60,881 nt of DNA from an uncultured Lachnospiraceae bacterium (GTDB lineage Bacteria > Bacillota > Clostridia > Lachnospirales > Lachnospiraceae), in NCBI GenBank assembly GCA_947175175.1, contig CAMWLV010000002.1, positions 1-60,881 of the forward strand, given 5' to 3'. Below are positions 52,802-60,773 of the stretch, in pieces. The first letter of the stretch is position 1; each line of letters starts with the position of its first letter. The position numbers were made by a program, and so were the translations under genes. The notes below the pieces were generated by a model. That model was not told where the DNA came from. It searched no databases and saw only the letters and a program-made list of their open reading frames with translations.

Positions 52802-53695
52802 TTATCTCATAAAAAATATTATTAGAAAATACGTAATCGGTGCAGTAAAAATCACACTGTCAAACCTATCCATAATACCACCATGACCTGGAATCAGTTT
52901 CCCATAATCCTTAATATCATAATTGCGCTTAATCGCAGACGCTGCCAGATCACCAATCTGCGAAATCACAGAACCCACGCCGCCGACCACGAACAGAAGA
53001 AAGACAAACTGATCCGCCCCCAGAACAGAATCCAGATAATATCCGAACAGCGCACCAACCAGCGCAGAACCTACAATCCCGCCAATCGAACCTTCTATGG
53101 ACTTTTTCGGGCTGAGCACCGGAGCAAGCTTGTGCCTTCCGATCATTACACCTACTAAGTACGCACAGGTATCAGATATCCAGGAATTGATAAAGATCAT
53201 CCACACCAGATAGATACCATGTTCAAACTGCCTTGTCAAAAATACAAATGACAACATCACTGGCGCGTAAACCAGTGAAAAATATGCCGTCATGACCTGA
53301 TGCGCACTAAATTTCGGAAAGGAAAACACATAGACAGACATCATCAAGATCAGGGAAAGAAACAAAGAGATCATAAACCCAGTATCCAGTACAGTGAATC
53401 CTATCATTGGAAGAAAATGAAGCGTTCCTGCGTCTGGGTGCTTGATATAGATTGCAGCATAATATCCCGTAACCGCCAGAATTCCCACAATCTCCAACGC
53501 ATTTAGTTTCTTTTCCCCCCCTTTCCTGACACCGCAAGCCTTTGTGAGCTCCAGATAACCGATAACCGATATGACATACAGCACTGCTGCCAATACGATA
53601 CCCCCTGGAAGGATCGATGCCAGCGCCGCAATCACAATCACCACTGCGCTAATTGTTCTCTCCTTACTTATTTTTCCAAGAATATTAGACGACAT
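52802..53695 (-). CDS. cdsA: Phosphatidate cytidylyltransferase
   Basis: CdsA makes CDP-diacylglycerol, the phospholipid precursor. The 297-aa integral membrane protein has about eight hydrophobic helices and the family signature at the C-terminus: SPKKSIEGSIGGIVGSALV, SQIGDLAASAIKRNYDIKDYG (in part) and LIPGHGGIMDRFDS. It lies three bases downstream of uppS. Confidence 0.96.
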   Translation of the reverse strand: MSSNILGKISKERTISAVVIVIAALASILPGGIVLAAVLYVISVIGYLELTKACGVRKGGEKKLNALEIVGILAVTGYYAAIYIKHPDAGTLHFLPMIGFTVLDTGFMISLFLSLILMMSVYVFSFPKFSAHQVMTAYFSLVYAPVMLSFVFLTRQFEHGIYLVWMIFINSWISDTCAYLVGVMIGRHKLAPVLSPKKSIEGSIGGIVGSALVGALFGYYLDSVLGADQFVFLLFVVGGVGSVISQIGDLAASAIKRNYDIKDYGKLIPGHGGIMDRFDSVIFTAPITYFLIIFFMR

Positions 53696-53698
53696 CCT

Positions 53699-54406
53699 TT
53701 ACTCCTCCTTCACAAGCCCGTATCTCCGGTCCCTGTTCTGATACGCCTCCACCGCCTTAGCAAGCTCATTCTTATCAAAGTCCGGCCATGGCACTGATGT
53801 GAAATAAAGTTCCGAATAGGCAAGCTGCCACAGCAAAAAATTTGATATTCGCTGTTCCCCCGATGTTCGGATCAACAGATCCGGATCCGGCAGTCCTGAT
53901 GTGTCAAGCTGGGCAGCAATCTTTTCGTCATCGATCTGATCTGGATCCAATTCCCCGGCTTCCACCTGATCTGCAAGCCTCGTGACAGCCCTTCTAAGTT
54001 CATCACGCCCTCCATAATTGATCGCGATCTGGAAGTGAAGCCCTGTATTATCTTTTGTAGCACGCTCCAATTCCTCGATACTCGCCCTCAAATCCTCCGC
54101 CAGACCAGATTTATCGCCAAGCACCCGTACACACATATTGTTTTTCTGAGCGCGTTTGATACTGTTTTTCATATAATTTCGCAACAGATTCATCAAGGTT
54201 GCAACTTCACTGTCTGGTCTGCTCCAATTCTCCGTTGAGAACGCGTACACCGTAAGATAGTTGATTCCCATATTGTAAGCGTCTTCACAGATCTGCTCAA
54301 CCACCTTTGCCCCCTGTATATGACCAGCAGTGCGGGGAAGTCCCTTTGCCTTCGCCCAGCGTCCATTTCCATCAAGAATAATCGCTACATGATTTGGTGC
54401 GTTCAT
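53699..54406 (-). CDS. uppS: Undecaprenyl diphosphate synthase
   Basis: UppS (cis-prenyltransferase) makes the lipid carrier for wall precursors. I start at MNAPNHVAIILDGNGRWAKA (235 aa), with AAGGAG before the ATG at 54406. The longer frame to 54559 would translate a palindromic repeat and I reject it. Motifs: ILDGNGRWAKAKGLPRTAGH with the catalytic Asp, VYAFSTENWSRP, FQIAINYGGRDEL, and RTSGEQRISNFLLWQLAYSE near the end. It joins frr upstream and cdsA downstream. Confidence 0.96.
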   Translation of the reverse strand: MNAPNHVAIILDGNGRWAKAKGLPRTAGHIQGAKVVEQICEDAYNMGINYLTVYAFSTENWSRPDSEVATLMNLLRNYMKNSIKRAQKNNMCVRVLGDKSGLAEDLRASIEELERATKDNTGLHFQIAINYGGRDELRRAVTRLADQVEAGELDPDQIDDEKIAAQLDTSGLPDPDLLIRTSGEQRISNFLLWQLAYSELYFTSVPWPDFDKNELAKAVEAYQNRDRRYGLVKEE

Positions 54407-54441
54407 AACAACATCTCCTTTCCAGATCCCTGCTCTCGCGC

Positions 54442-54522
54442 CGCCGATGCGCCACTTCAGCGGCATACTTCCATGCGAAAAACTGCCATATATGGTTTTT
54501 CGCATTAACATCAGCATCGGCG
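54442..54522. repeat. Nested palindromic repeat before uppS (copy B)
   Basis: Outer arms CGCCGATGC (54442-54450) and GCATCGGCG (54514-54522) enclose an inner perfect 11-bp inverted repeat (ATGCGAAAAAC 54473-54483, GTTTTTCGCAT 54495-54505). The inner part resembles copy A at 9576-9606 in its A-rich arm and ATATGG centre. It fills most of the frr-uppS gap and is not a U-tailed terminator. Confidence 0.7.
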
Positions 54523-54583
54523 TGTGCATAAAAGAAGGGGCACTACATCCCTTGTGCACGCCCCCTGCCTTTCGTTTATTGCA

Positions 54584-55135
54584 TTATACAGTTAAAACTT
54601 CCTTAGACTTTTCATCGATAGCCTTATCCACATCTTTTATATATTTGTCTGTCAGCTTCTGCACCGCATCCTCCAAATCCTTGATCTCATCCTCGGACAC
54701 TTCCGTCTTTGCAAGCTTCTTGAACGCATCATTTGCGTCGCGCCTGATATTGCGAACTGCTACCTTGCAGTCCTCACCTTTTTTCTTAATATCCTTCACG
54801 AGTTCTTTCCTGCGCTCCTCTGTGAGTTCCGGGAATACAAGGCGGATTACTGTACCATCATTGCTCGGCGTAATGCCGATATCCGATGCCATAATTGCCT
54901 TTTCAACCGCCTTGATCAGACTCTTCTCCCATGGTGCGATCTGAATCATTCTCGCCTCTGGAACCGTAATATTTCCAACCTGCTGAATCGGTGTCGGTGT
55001 TCCATAATAGTCAACCTTTATCTTATCAAGCACATGTGGATTTGCACGGCCTGCACGTATTGTCTGATAATCTGATAAGAGAAAATCAAGTGCCTTCTGC
55101 ATTTTATCATCGTATGTTTTTACTCTTGCGTCCAT
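54584..55135 (-). CDS. frr: Ribosome recycling factor
   Basis: Frr (RRF) splits post-termination ribosomes with EF-G. The 183-aa protein has the typical length and signatures: the N-terminal helix followed by IRAGRANPHVLDKIKVDYYG (in part), TPIQQVGNITVPEARMI, and RLVFPELTEERRKELVK. It follows pyrH by 59 bases; rpsB and tsf, which often lie further upstream, are not in the window. Confidence 0.97.
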   Translation of the reverse strand: MDARVKTYDDKMQKALDFLLSDYQTIRAGRANPHVLDKIKVDYYGTPTPIQQVGNITVPEARMIQIAPWEKSLIKAVEKAIMASDIGITPSNDGTVIRLVFPELTEERRKELVKDIKKKGEDCKVAVRNIRRDANDAFKKLAKTEVSEDEIKDLEDAVQKLTDKYIKDVDKAIDEKSKEVLTV

Positions 55136-55194
55136 TTCTATCTCCTCCTTGATTTTGTTTCAAAACCCTAATACAGCAACCTGCATCCAGTAAA

Positions 55195-55890
55195 TCAAAC
55201 TGTAATCACAGTACCGTTTGAGTTTCCCTTTACAGTATTGATGATACTATTCTCCTCGTTCAGTCCAAATATCGTCATCGGCATCTTATTTTCCATGCAA
55301 AGTACTGCTGCTGCAAGGTCCATCACACCGAGCTGTTTGTCAACGACTTCTTTGATTGGAATCGTGTCATATTTTTTTGCATTCTCATTGAGCTTCGGAT
55401 CGGAATCGTAGACACCGTCAACCGCCCTGGCAGAAAGAATCATGTCTGCCTCAATCTCAATCGCCTTGAGCACCGTCCCCATATCTGTCGAAAAATACGG
55501 ATGTCCGATACCTCCTGCAAAAAATACTACCTTGCCTGCCATAAGCGCTGCCATAGCCTTATCTTTCGAAAAAAGCTCTGTAAATGCTGCGCACTGAAAC
55601 GGAGTAAATATTTCTGTCCCCATACCAACAGAACGGAAAATCTCAGATACGTAGATACAGTTCATGACCGTGGCAAGCATGCCTATCTGATCCGCCTTTG
55701 TCCGATCGATCGTTTCACTTGTCCTGCCCCGCCAGAAATTACCGCCGCCGATCACGATACCCACCTGCACACCGCTGTCCACGATCTCCTTTACCTGCTG
55801 TGCCACCGCTGTCACTGTGGGCTCGTCAAAACCTGTTTTCTTATCTCCGGCAAGTGCCTCGCCGCTCAGCTTCAATAATATTCTTTTCAT
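55195..55890 (-). CDS. pyrH: UMP kinase
   Basis: PyrH phosphorylates UMP and is allosterically controlled by GTP and UTP. The 231-aa amino-acid-kinase-fold protein starts MKRILLKLSGEALAGDK and has GIVIGGGNFWRG (about 45), the DQIGMLATVMNCIY segment, GGIGHPYFSTDMGT (about 126) and DGVYDSDPKLNENAKKYD. It begins the pyrH-frr-uppS-cdsA-dxr-rseP-ispG-polC series, 23 bases after the bactofilin gene. Confidence 0.97.
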   Translation of the reverse strand: MKRILLKLSGEALAGDKKTGFDEPTVTAVAQQVKEIVDSGVQVGIVIGGGNFWRGRTSETIDRTKADQIGMLATVMNCIYVSEIFRSVGMGTEIFTPFQCAAFTELFSKDKAMAALMAGKVVFFAGGIGHPYFSTDMGTVLKAIEIEADMILSARAVDGVYDSDPKLNENAKKYDTIPIKEVVDKQLGVMDLAAAVLCMENKMPMTIFGLNEENSIINTVKGNSNGTVITV

Positions 55891-55913
55891 GATATGCCGA
55901 CTCCTATCCCTTT

Positions 55914-56924
55914 TTATGATTGTTTTCTATTCTTCTTCACATCATTAAAGAAAGCAGAAGGACTAACATCTGCATAGCACTGCGAACACATACCTTCAAT
56001 TACCGCACCATTGTTGATCTGTACGGACTTCGATTTGATATTTCCCATCACAATCGCTGACGTGTCAAGAATGACAGGTCCATGCACATCAATATCACCC
56101 TTCACGGCGCCTGCAATCACTGCACTCGTAGCAAAAATATTACCGATCACGACAGAACTCTGTCCGATCTTAACACTGCCCTTGCTCTTTACCTCTCCGT
56201 TGATCTGCGCGGACTCCGCATAGATCTCTGCCGCTGCGGAATTGCCTGTAATACTACCTGTCACATTCAATTTGCCAAAAATCTCAATATTACCTGTGAT
56301 GCTTCCGATTAAATCCATATTACCGCTGCTCGTTACATCACCTGTAATGTTCATCCCTGCTGTGATCACTGCCGTATCTGTTGAAGCTGCAACACTTGCA
56401 TCAAAGTCAGCCTCCGGCTCTGCTGTCGGTGCTGCATCCATATATGACGACTCCTGCAAATTCTGTTCTACCTCGTTTAATAATTGTTCCATCTCTGCGT
56501 CTGCCTCACTTATATTATTTTCTTGCTCTACAGGCATCTCTGTCATAATTCCTGCACTTATATTTGCCTCAGCAGTTTCCCCCATATCTGTCATGACCGC
56601 CGCCTGCTCAAATCCTGCTGTAAGATTCTCCTCAGCGTTTCCCCTCATAGTTTCCGCTGTATAATCCATTGTATTCATCATAGCAGCCTCAGCTGAGTCC
56701 TCCTGCAAGCCGGCTGGTTCTACCGGTGCATCTCCCAGAGCAGCCACTCCCTGTGCAAGCATTGCCTCGAGGTCTGCAAAATCCGTGTCCGCTGCCTCTC
56801 CAAACAAATCCTCAGAAGCTGTTGCCCCTTCATCCTCAAGATTCAGACCAGCTACCGCATCCTCAGCCTCCAAATCATTTACTGTCTGTGATAAATCCTG
56901 CTTTAAATCCTGAAAAAAACCCAT
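55914..56924 (-). CDS. Bactofilin with long acidic N-terminal region
   Basis: The C-terminal 140 residues form the polymer-forming bactofilin domain (DUF583/PF04519): repeated short beta turns such as GDVTSSGNMDLIGSITGNIE, AQINGEVKSKGSVKIG and AVKGDIDVHGPVILDTSA, making a right-handed beta helix that polymerises without nucleotide. The first 190 residues are strongly acidic and low-complexity (Glu, Asp, Ala, Met rich), beginning with an amphipathic MGFFQDLKQDLSQ helix that could touch the membrane. The tail has a CSQC pair. Bactofilins scaffold envelope enzymes; the neighbouring deacetylase gene upstream suggests such a client. Confidence 0.9.
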   Translation of the reverse strand: MGFFQDLKQDLSQTVNDLEAEDAVAGLNLEDEGATASEDLFGEAADTDFADLEAMLAQGVAALGDAPVEPAGLQEDSAEAAMMNTMDYTAETMRGNAEENLTAGFEQAAVMTDMGETAEANISAGIMTEMPVEQENNISEADAEMEQLLNEVEQNLQESSYMDAAPTAEPEADFDASVAASTDTAVITAGMNITGDVTSSGNMDLIGSITGNIEIFGKLNVTGSITGNSAAAEIYAESAQINGEVKSKGSVKIGQSSVVIGNIFATSAVIAGAVKGDIDVHGPVILDTSAIVMGNIKSKSVQINNGAVIEGMCSQCYADVSPSAFFNDVKKNRKQS

Positions 56925-56956
56925 AGTAAATTATCCTCCAATTTTATTTTGTATAT

Positions 56957-56984
56957 TTTATATTTCAATAACCAAATTTTACAA
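56957..56984 (-). promoter_or_regulatory. Possible promoter for bactofilin-pyrH-frr unit
   Basis: On the minus strand TTGTAA (56979-56984), a 16-base spacer and TATAAA (56957-56962) lie about 35 bases before the bactofilin start. The region is very AT-rich, so the call is tentative. Confidence 0.4.
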
Positions 56985-56998
56985 TCTGTTATCCATAA

Positions 56999-58012
56999 CT
57001 ACTCATGTAAATGCTGTACTCTTACTGTGTCCTCCGTTATCGGCAGCAACACTGTATTATCAGATTCAAGTATTTCTTCTATAATTGCCGGAAGCGCATC
57101 GACTGTTGAATCTTTTCCTGCCGCGTCATGGAAAAGAACCACTGCATTGTTGAACTGGTCAATGTTATCGAGTACATTTTTTTTGATCTGGGCAGTACTT
57201 TTTCCACCTCCAGCAGCATCGCCACTTGACACATTCCAATCAAAGTAGGCTATGTTCTCCCTGTTGAGGTAATCGATCAGCTCCCACATATCGACATGGC
57301 TGATCGTGTTACTACTGCCGCCTGGAAATCTGACGATATTGCAATCCTCACCAGTAAGCTCATACAGAAAATTATGAAGTTTTGTCAGATCTTCTTTATA
57401 TGCGTCCAGTGATGCGTAGATCTCACTGTATTTGTGGGTGTAAGAATGCATCGCCAGGGTATGTCCATCTTCTACAATCCGCCGATACTGTTCTGTATAA
57501 CCTTCCTTGCCAACCACAAAGAATGTCGCCTTCACACCATACTGATTAAGAATATCCAGTATCCTGTCTGTATTTGCACTCGGACCATCATCGAAAGTCA
57601 GATACACTCTCCTAATATCGGCGCTGTTATCTTCCCTGTCGGTCCACTTGTGTGTATCCTCCAACGCCGCTGCTTCCACAATATCAGCCGCTTCCGTCGC
57701 ATCTGTCACATGGTTGCCATCAATATCAGCTACATCCACTGGTTCAGATGACTCGGAAAGATCGCTGTCCTCTGCCTCTGACATACGTGCTGCATTGATC
57801 GCAGCATTGCTCTGAAGTACGATCATCTGCTGCTCTAGTCCGTTTACCTTCCTTCCAATATTCATCACCAATACAAGTATGATAACACAATTAACAATTG
57901 TCATCAGCGTAAGCATTGGAACCACGATTTCAATAAAGCGCTCTCTTTTTGCCGGCTTTAAGAACTCCACCGCCCTGTCTTCTGTTTCCTCATTATGATC
58001 TTCTAATTCCAT
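56999..58012 (-). CDS. Membrane-anchored NodB-type polysaccharide deacetylase
   Basis: The 337-aa protein has a short cytoplasmic tail, one membrane helix (IVVPMLTLMTIVNCVIILVLV), a coiled-coil/acidic stalk (about 65-140) and a carbohydrate esterase 4 domain. Motifs are TFDDGPSANTDRIL (catalytic and metal Asp), HSYTHKYSEI (two metal His), RFPGGSSN, FDWNVSSGD and VVLFHDAAGK with the final His. It probably removes acetyl groups from peptidoglycan outside the cell; PdaA-like activity is inference. I start at MELEDHNEE (58012), after GAAAGGATAAT; the longer frame to 58093 would run through the leader hairpin. Confidence 0.92.
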   Translation of the reverse strand: MELEDHNEETEDRAVEFLKPAKRERFIEIVVPMLTLMTIVNCVIILVLVMNIGRKVNGLEQQMIVLQSNAAINAARMSEAEDSDLSESSEPVDVADIDGNHVTDATEAADIVEAAALEDTHKWTDREDNSADIRRVYLTFDDGPSANTDRILDILNQYGVKATFFVVGKEGYTEQYRRIVEDGHTLAMHSYTHKYSEIYASLDAYKEDLTKLHNFLYELTGEDCNIVRFPGGSSNTISHVDMWELIDYLNRENIAYFDWNVSSGDAAGGGKSTAQIKKNVLDNIDQFNNAVVLFHDAAGKDSTVDALPAIIEEILESDNTVLLPITEDTVRVQHLHE

Positions 58013-58042
58013 ATTATCCTTTCGTAACTTATCTGTAGCCAC

Positions 58043-58133
58043 TGATTTATAACAGTTCAGCCATGCAGAACTGTTATAAATCAAGCCATGCAAAATCGCT
58101 TCGCAATATCAAAGCCCTGTTCCATGGCTTGAT
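58043..58133 (-). promoter_or_regulatory. Two overlapping long hairpins in the deacetylase leader
   Basis: Hairpin A has a perfect 16-bp stem (TGATTTATAACAGTTC 58043-58058 with 58068-58083). Hairpin B has a perfect 11-bp stem (ATCAAGCCATG 58080-58090 with CATGGCTTGAT 58123-58133). They overlap by four bases, and the loop of A contains GCATGGCT, which can pair with the left arm of B in the RNA. They lie in the roughly 230-base leader between promoter and gene. Either an RNA switch or an inserted palindromic repeat is possible. Confidence 0.6.
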
Positions 58134-58250
58134 GCATCTCAACCATTACATGTTCTTATGTGCTTGTATAAACCATAATCTGCAGCAAAGTGCAAAGTCC
58201 TAGGCTGAACTGTAACGCCGATTTCATTATAGCTATATCGATTATAACAC

Positions 58251-58256
58251 ACAACC
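58251..58256 (-). promoter_or_regulatory. Extended -10 promoter for the deacetylase
   Basis: On the minus strand TGTTATAAT gives a perfect extended -10 element about 240 bases before the deacetylase start and just after the TIGR01440 gene. No good -35 is present. Confidence 0.5.
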
Positions 58257-58296
58257 ACTACTTTAGAAAAGACATTTTAAAAAGTTTATTCAAAGT

Positions 58297-58869
58297 TTAT
58301 TCTAAATCCTCATTATAATGCGCTCTGCCACCGCCGATATACTTCGCTCTGGTTCTTGCACATACAATATGTGCCCCTCCGATCACCGGATGCTCTATTC
58401 TCACCGGAACTGCCACTGGACGCAGATGCATTCCGATCAGTGTATCTCCAATATCAATTCCAGCATGTGCCTGTATATGCTCAACCGCCACCGGCTGTTC
58501 CATGTGTTTCCATGCTGCAGTTGAGAACGAACCGCCTGCCTTGGGCTGTGGTATCACATTTACGATCTCATACCCAAAACGCTCCGCATCCGCCTCTGAC
58601 ATGATCAGAGCCCTGTTCAGATGCTCACAGCACTGTGCAGCAACTGACAAACCTGCTCTTTCAAATTCCTCATACATTGCCACAAACACAGCCTCTCCAA
58701 GCTCCGCATTCGAATAAGAACCAATATGGTGCTCTGCAATCTCACTTGTAGAACAACCGATCACTACCAGATTGCCTTTTTTGAGTTTTGCCTGTTCAAG
58801 GAACTCAGCGACAACTCTCTTTGCATCCTTTATTACCTTCTCATAGTTTTCTTTTTCACAATCACTCAT
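58297..58869 (-). CDS. TIGR01440 family protein (YwlG-like)
   Basis: The 190-aa cytoplasmic protein matches the uncharacterised TIGR01440/DUF436 family (Bacillus YwlG). Conserved features are VVIGCSTSEIAEHHIGSYSN near residue 35, CCEHLNRALI near 80, VNVIPQPKAGGSFSTAAWKHM (in part), and IGDTLIGMHLRPVAVPVR near the C-terminus. The C-E-H-L-N-R and Gly-rich parts look like an active site. The reaction is unknown. It is divergent from dapL; a weak TTGAAA-17-TAAGTT promoter precedes it. Confidence 0.9.
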   Translation of the reverse strand: MSDCEKENYEKVIKDAKRVVAEFLEQAKLKKGNLVVIGCSTSEIAEHHIGSYSNAELGEAVFVAMYEEFERAGLSVAAQCCEHLNRALIMSEADAERFGYEIVNVIPQPKAGGSFSTAAWKHMEQPVAVEHIQAHAGIDIGDTLIGMHLRPVAVPVRIEHPVIGGAHIVCARTRAKYIGGGRAHYNEDLE

Positions 58870-58980
58870 TATTTTACCCTTCTTTTCGATTTCTTTATTA
58901 CTTCCTTATTATTTCCCCAATACATTCCACACATAAACTTAACATAATCAATAAAAATTTTCAATCTTTATATATCACAA

Positions 58981-59009
58981 TTGACAAATATGCGTGATGC
59001 AGCTATGAT
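58981..59009 (+). promoter_or_regulatory. Strong promoter for dapL
   Basis: Perfect -35 TTGACA (58981-58986), 17-base spacer and -10 TATGAT (59004-59009). Transcription would begin near 59016, leaving a leader of about 130 bases before dapL. Confidence 0.8.
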
Positions 59010-59019
59010 TACATTAGTG

Positions 59020-59129
59020 TTCCTAATTAGAACAACTACCAAAAAAACATCTTCACAGTAAGATTGGTCATGCGTCCCGTATTGATGCAAGTTTCGTATG
59101 AAGAACACTTTCTAAACTAGAAACAACTA
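59020..59129 (+). repeat. Imperfect direct repeat pair in the dapL leader
   Basis: TTCCTAATTAGAACAACTA (59020-59038) recurs as TTCTAAACTAGAAACAACTA (59110-59129). Each copy contains a small inverted repeat (TTC...GAA). One copy is at the transcription start, the other just before the ribosome site. They could be regulator half-sites or RNA pairing elements; I do not recognise a known riboswitch. Confidence 0.4.
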
Positions 59130-59146
59130 TTAAGGAGGACTATATT

Positions 59147-60343
59147 ATGCCAAAATTAAATGAAAACTATTTAAATCTGAAAGAAAGCTACCTTTTTTCA
59201 GAAATTGCACATCGCGTAAACACCTACACAGCGGCAAACCCTGACAAGAAAGTGATCCGCCTTGGCATCGGTGATGTGACTCTTCCCATCGGTTCCGAGG
59301 TAATCGCAAAGCTTCAAGAGGGGGTCATCGCACTTGCAAGTGCGGAAACCTTTAAGGGTTACGGCCCAGAACAGGGATATGATTTTCTGCGTAATGCCAT
59401 CGTTGATTACTATAGTAAAAACAATGTGTCAATTGAAGCCGACGAAGTATTTGTATCCGATGGTGCCAAAAGTGATACTGGAAACATCACCGATCTTTTC
59501 GACAGGGACAATGTCATTCTGATTCCAGATCCTGTATATCCTGTATATGTGGACACCAACATCATGAATGGACGAAACATCACCTATATTGATGCCAACG
59601 AAGAGAATGATTTCCTTCCCATGCCAGACCACAGCATTCATGCTGATATTATATACATCTGCTCGCCGAACAATCCAACAGGGGCAGCTTATAACAGAGA
59701 ACAGTTGAAGGAATGGGTAGACTATGCACTTGAAAACGACGCTATTATCTTATATGACTCCGCTTACGAATGCTTTATAACCGACGAAACACTTCCCAGA
59801 AGTATCTATGCCATCGAGGGTTCCAAAAAATGTGCCATTGAGTTCTGTTCACTCTCCAAGACAGCTGGCTTCACAGGAACACGATGCGGATACACCATCG
59901 TGCCAAAGGATTTGAAATTTACTTCATCCACTGGTATAGAAATGTCACTAAACGCAATGTGGAATCGCCGTCAGACCACAAAATTCAACGGTGTATCCTA
60001 TATTGTGCAAAAAGGTGCTGCCGCTGTATTCTCCGCAGAAGGCATGGCACAATGCAAGGAAAACATAAAATATTATCAACATAATGCAAAAATCATCGCT
60101 GATGCCCTTTCCAAGAAAAACATTTGCTACTTCGGCGGCATCAACTCTCCATATATCTGGTTCAAATGTCCTAACGAGATGGATTCCTGGGATTTCTTTG
60201 ATTATCTGCTGACTAATGCACAGATTGTTGGAACTCCCGGCGCAGGCTTCGGCAAAAATGGGCAGAAATTTTTCCGTCTCACCTCATTCGGCAATCGAGA
60301 AAATACAATTGAAGCAATGGAACGCATTGAAAATTTATTCTAA
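59147..60343 (+). CDS. dapL: LL-diaminopimelate aminotransferase
   Basis: DapL converts tetrahydrodipicolinate directly to LL-DAP with glutamate as amino donor, a one-step route to lysine and meso-DAP. The 398-aa fold-type I PLP enzyme starts MPKLNENYLNLKESYLF, has IRLGIGDVTLP, the KGYGPEQGYDFLR segment, CSPNNPTGAAYN, and the PLP-lysine motif SLSKTAGFTGTRCGY. AAGGAGG lies nine bases before the ATG. It fits the DAP-type MurE in this window. Plus strand, alone, with its own promoter and terminator. Confidence 0.96.
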   Translation: MPKLNENYLNLKESYLFSEIAHRVNTYTAANPDKKVIRLGIGDVTLPIGSEVIAKLQEGVIALASAETFKGYGPEQGYDFLRNAIVDYYSKNNVSIEADEVFVSDGAKSDTGNITDLFDRDNVILIPDPVYPVYVDTNIMNGRNITYIDANEENDFLPMPDHSIHADIIYICSPNNPTGAAYNREQLKEWVDYALENDAIILYDSAYECFITDETLPRSIYAIEGSKKCAIEFCSLSKTAGFTGTRCGYTIVPKDLKFTSSTGIEMSLNAMWNRRQTTKFNGVSYIVQKGAAAVFSAEGMAQCKENIKYYQHNAKIIADALSKKNICYFGGINSPYIWFKCPNEMDSWDFFDYLLTNAQIVGTPGAGFGKNGQKFFRLTSFGNRENTIEAMERIENLF

Positions 60344-60344
60344 T

Positions 60345-60382
60345 AAAACCCCTCTGGCATTCAAATCTGTCAGAGGGGTTTT
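60345..60382. terminator. Terminator between dapL and cspA
   Basis: AAAACCCCTCTG and CAGAGGGGTTTT form a perfect 12-bp stem with a 14-base loop, followed by ATTTC on the plus strand. It lies directly after the dapL stop and 26 bases beyond the convergent cspA stop, so it can serve both. Confidence 0.85.
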
Positions 60383-60408
60383 ATTTCGCACTGTAATATG
60401 CCTGCCCA

Positions 60409-60621
60409 TTATGCTACTACAACATTTGCAGCCCTAAGCTTAGAACTGTTCTTTGGATCCTGCTCAATGTCGAAAGTAACCTTCTGTCCTTCTTCAAGAG
60501 TCTTGTATCCATCAGACATGATCGCAGAAAAATGTACAAACACATCTTCTCCTGTTCCTTCATTTGTAATGAATCCATAGCCTTTTTGAGCATTAAACCA
60601 CTTTACTGTTCCGTTGTTCAT
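60409..60621 (-). CDS. cspA: Cold-shock domain protein
   Basis: The 70-aa protein is a single cold-shock domain (OB fold) that binds single-stranded RNA and DNA as a chaperone and antiterminator. Both RNA-binding motifs are present: KGYGFIT (RNP1) and VFVHFSAI (RNP2), after [13 protein letters not shown] start at the ATG at 60621, eight bases after GGAGG; a longer frame adds five residues. The promoter is about 125 bases upstream with a terminator hairpin in between. Confidence 0.96.
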   Translation of the reverse strand: MNNGTVKWFNAQKGYGFITNEGTGEDVFVHFSAIMSDGYKTLEEGQKVTFDIEQDPKNSSKLRAANVVVA

Positions 60622-60666
60622 ATTTCGAACCTCCATTAAAAATATTTATGTACTCTACATCTGCCT

Positions 60667-60717
60667 AAAAAAACTGACTTGCCTGCATCAAAAGGAATGA
60701 TTTGCAGAACAAGTCAG
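60667..60717 (-). terminator. Intrinsic terminator inside the cspA leader
   Basis: On the minus strand CTGACTTG...CAAGTCAG (8 bp) plus an inner CTGCA/TGCAG (5 bp) form a stem followed by seven T. It lies between the cspA promoter (60745-60773) and the gene. Transcripts ending here would be about 70 bases long. Either an attenuator of cspA or the end of a small RNA; it could also end an upstream gene outside the window. Confidence 0.75.
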
Positions 60718-60744
60718 CTCATAGTTCTAATTGAATACTCTAAA

Positions 60745-60773
60745 ATTTTATCACTTTTACAAGATAAAGTCAA
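60745..60773 (-). promoter_or_regulatory. Promoter for cspA or a leader RNA
   Basis: On the minus strand TTGACT (60768-60773), a 17-base spacer and extended -10 TGATAAAAT (-10 hexamer at 60745-60750). Transcription would begin near 60738, about 20 bases before the terminator hairpin. Nothing else is evident in 60774-60881. Confidence 0.7.

Noticed and set aside
54407-54559. N-terminal extension of uppS
   Set aside because: The added 51 residues translate a nested palindromic repeat, while a strong AAGGAG and the family N-terminus start at 54406.
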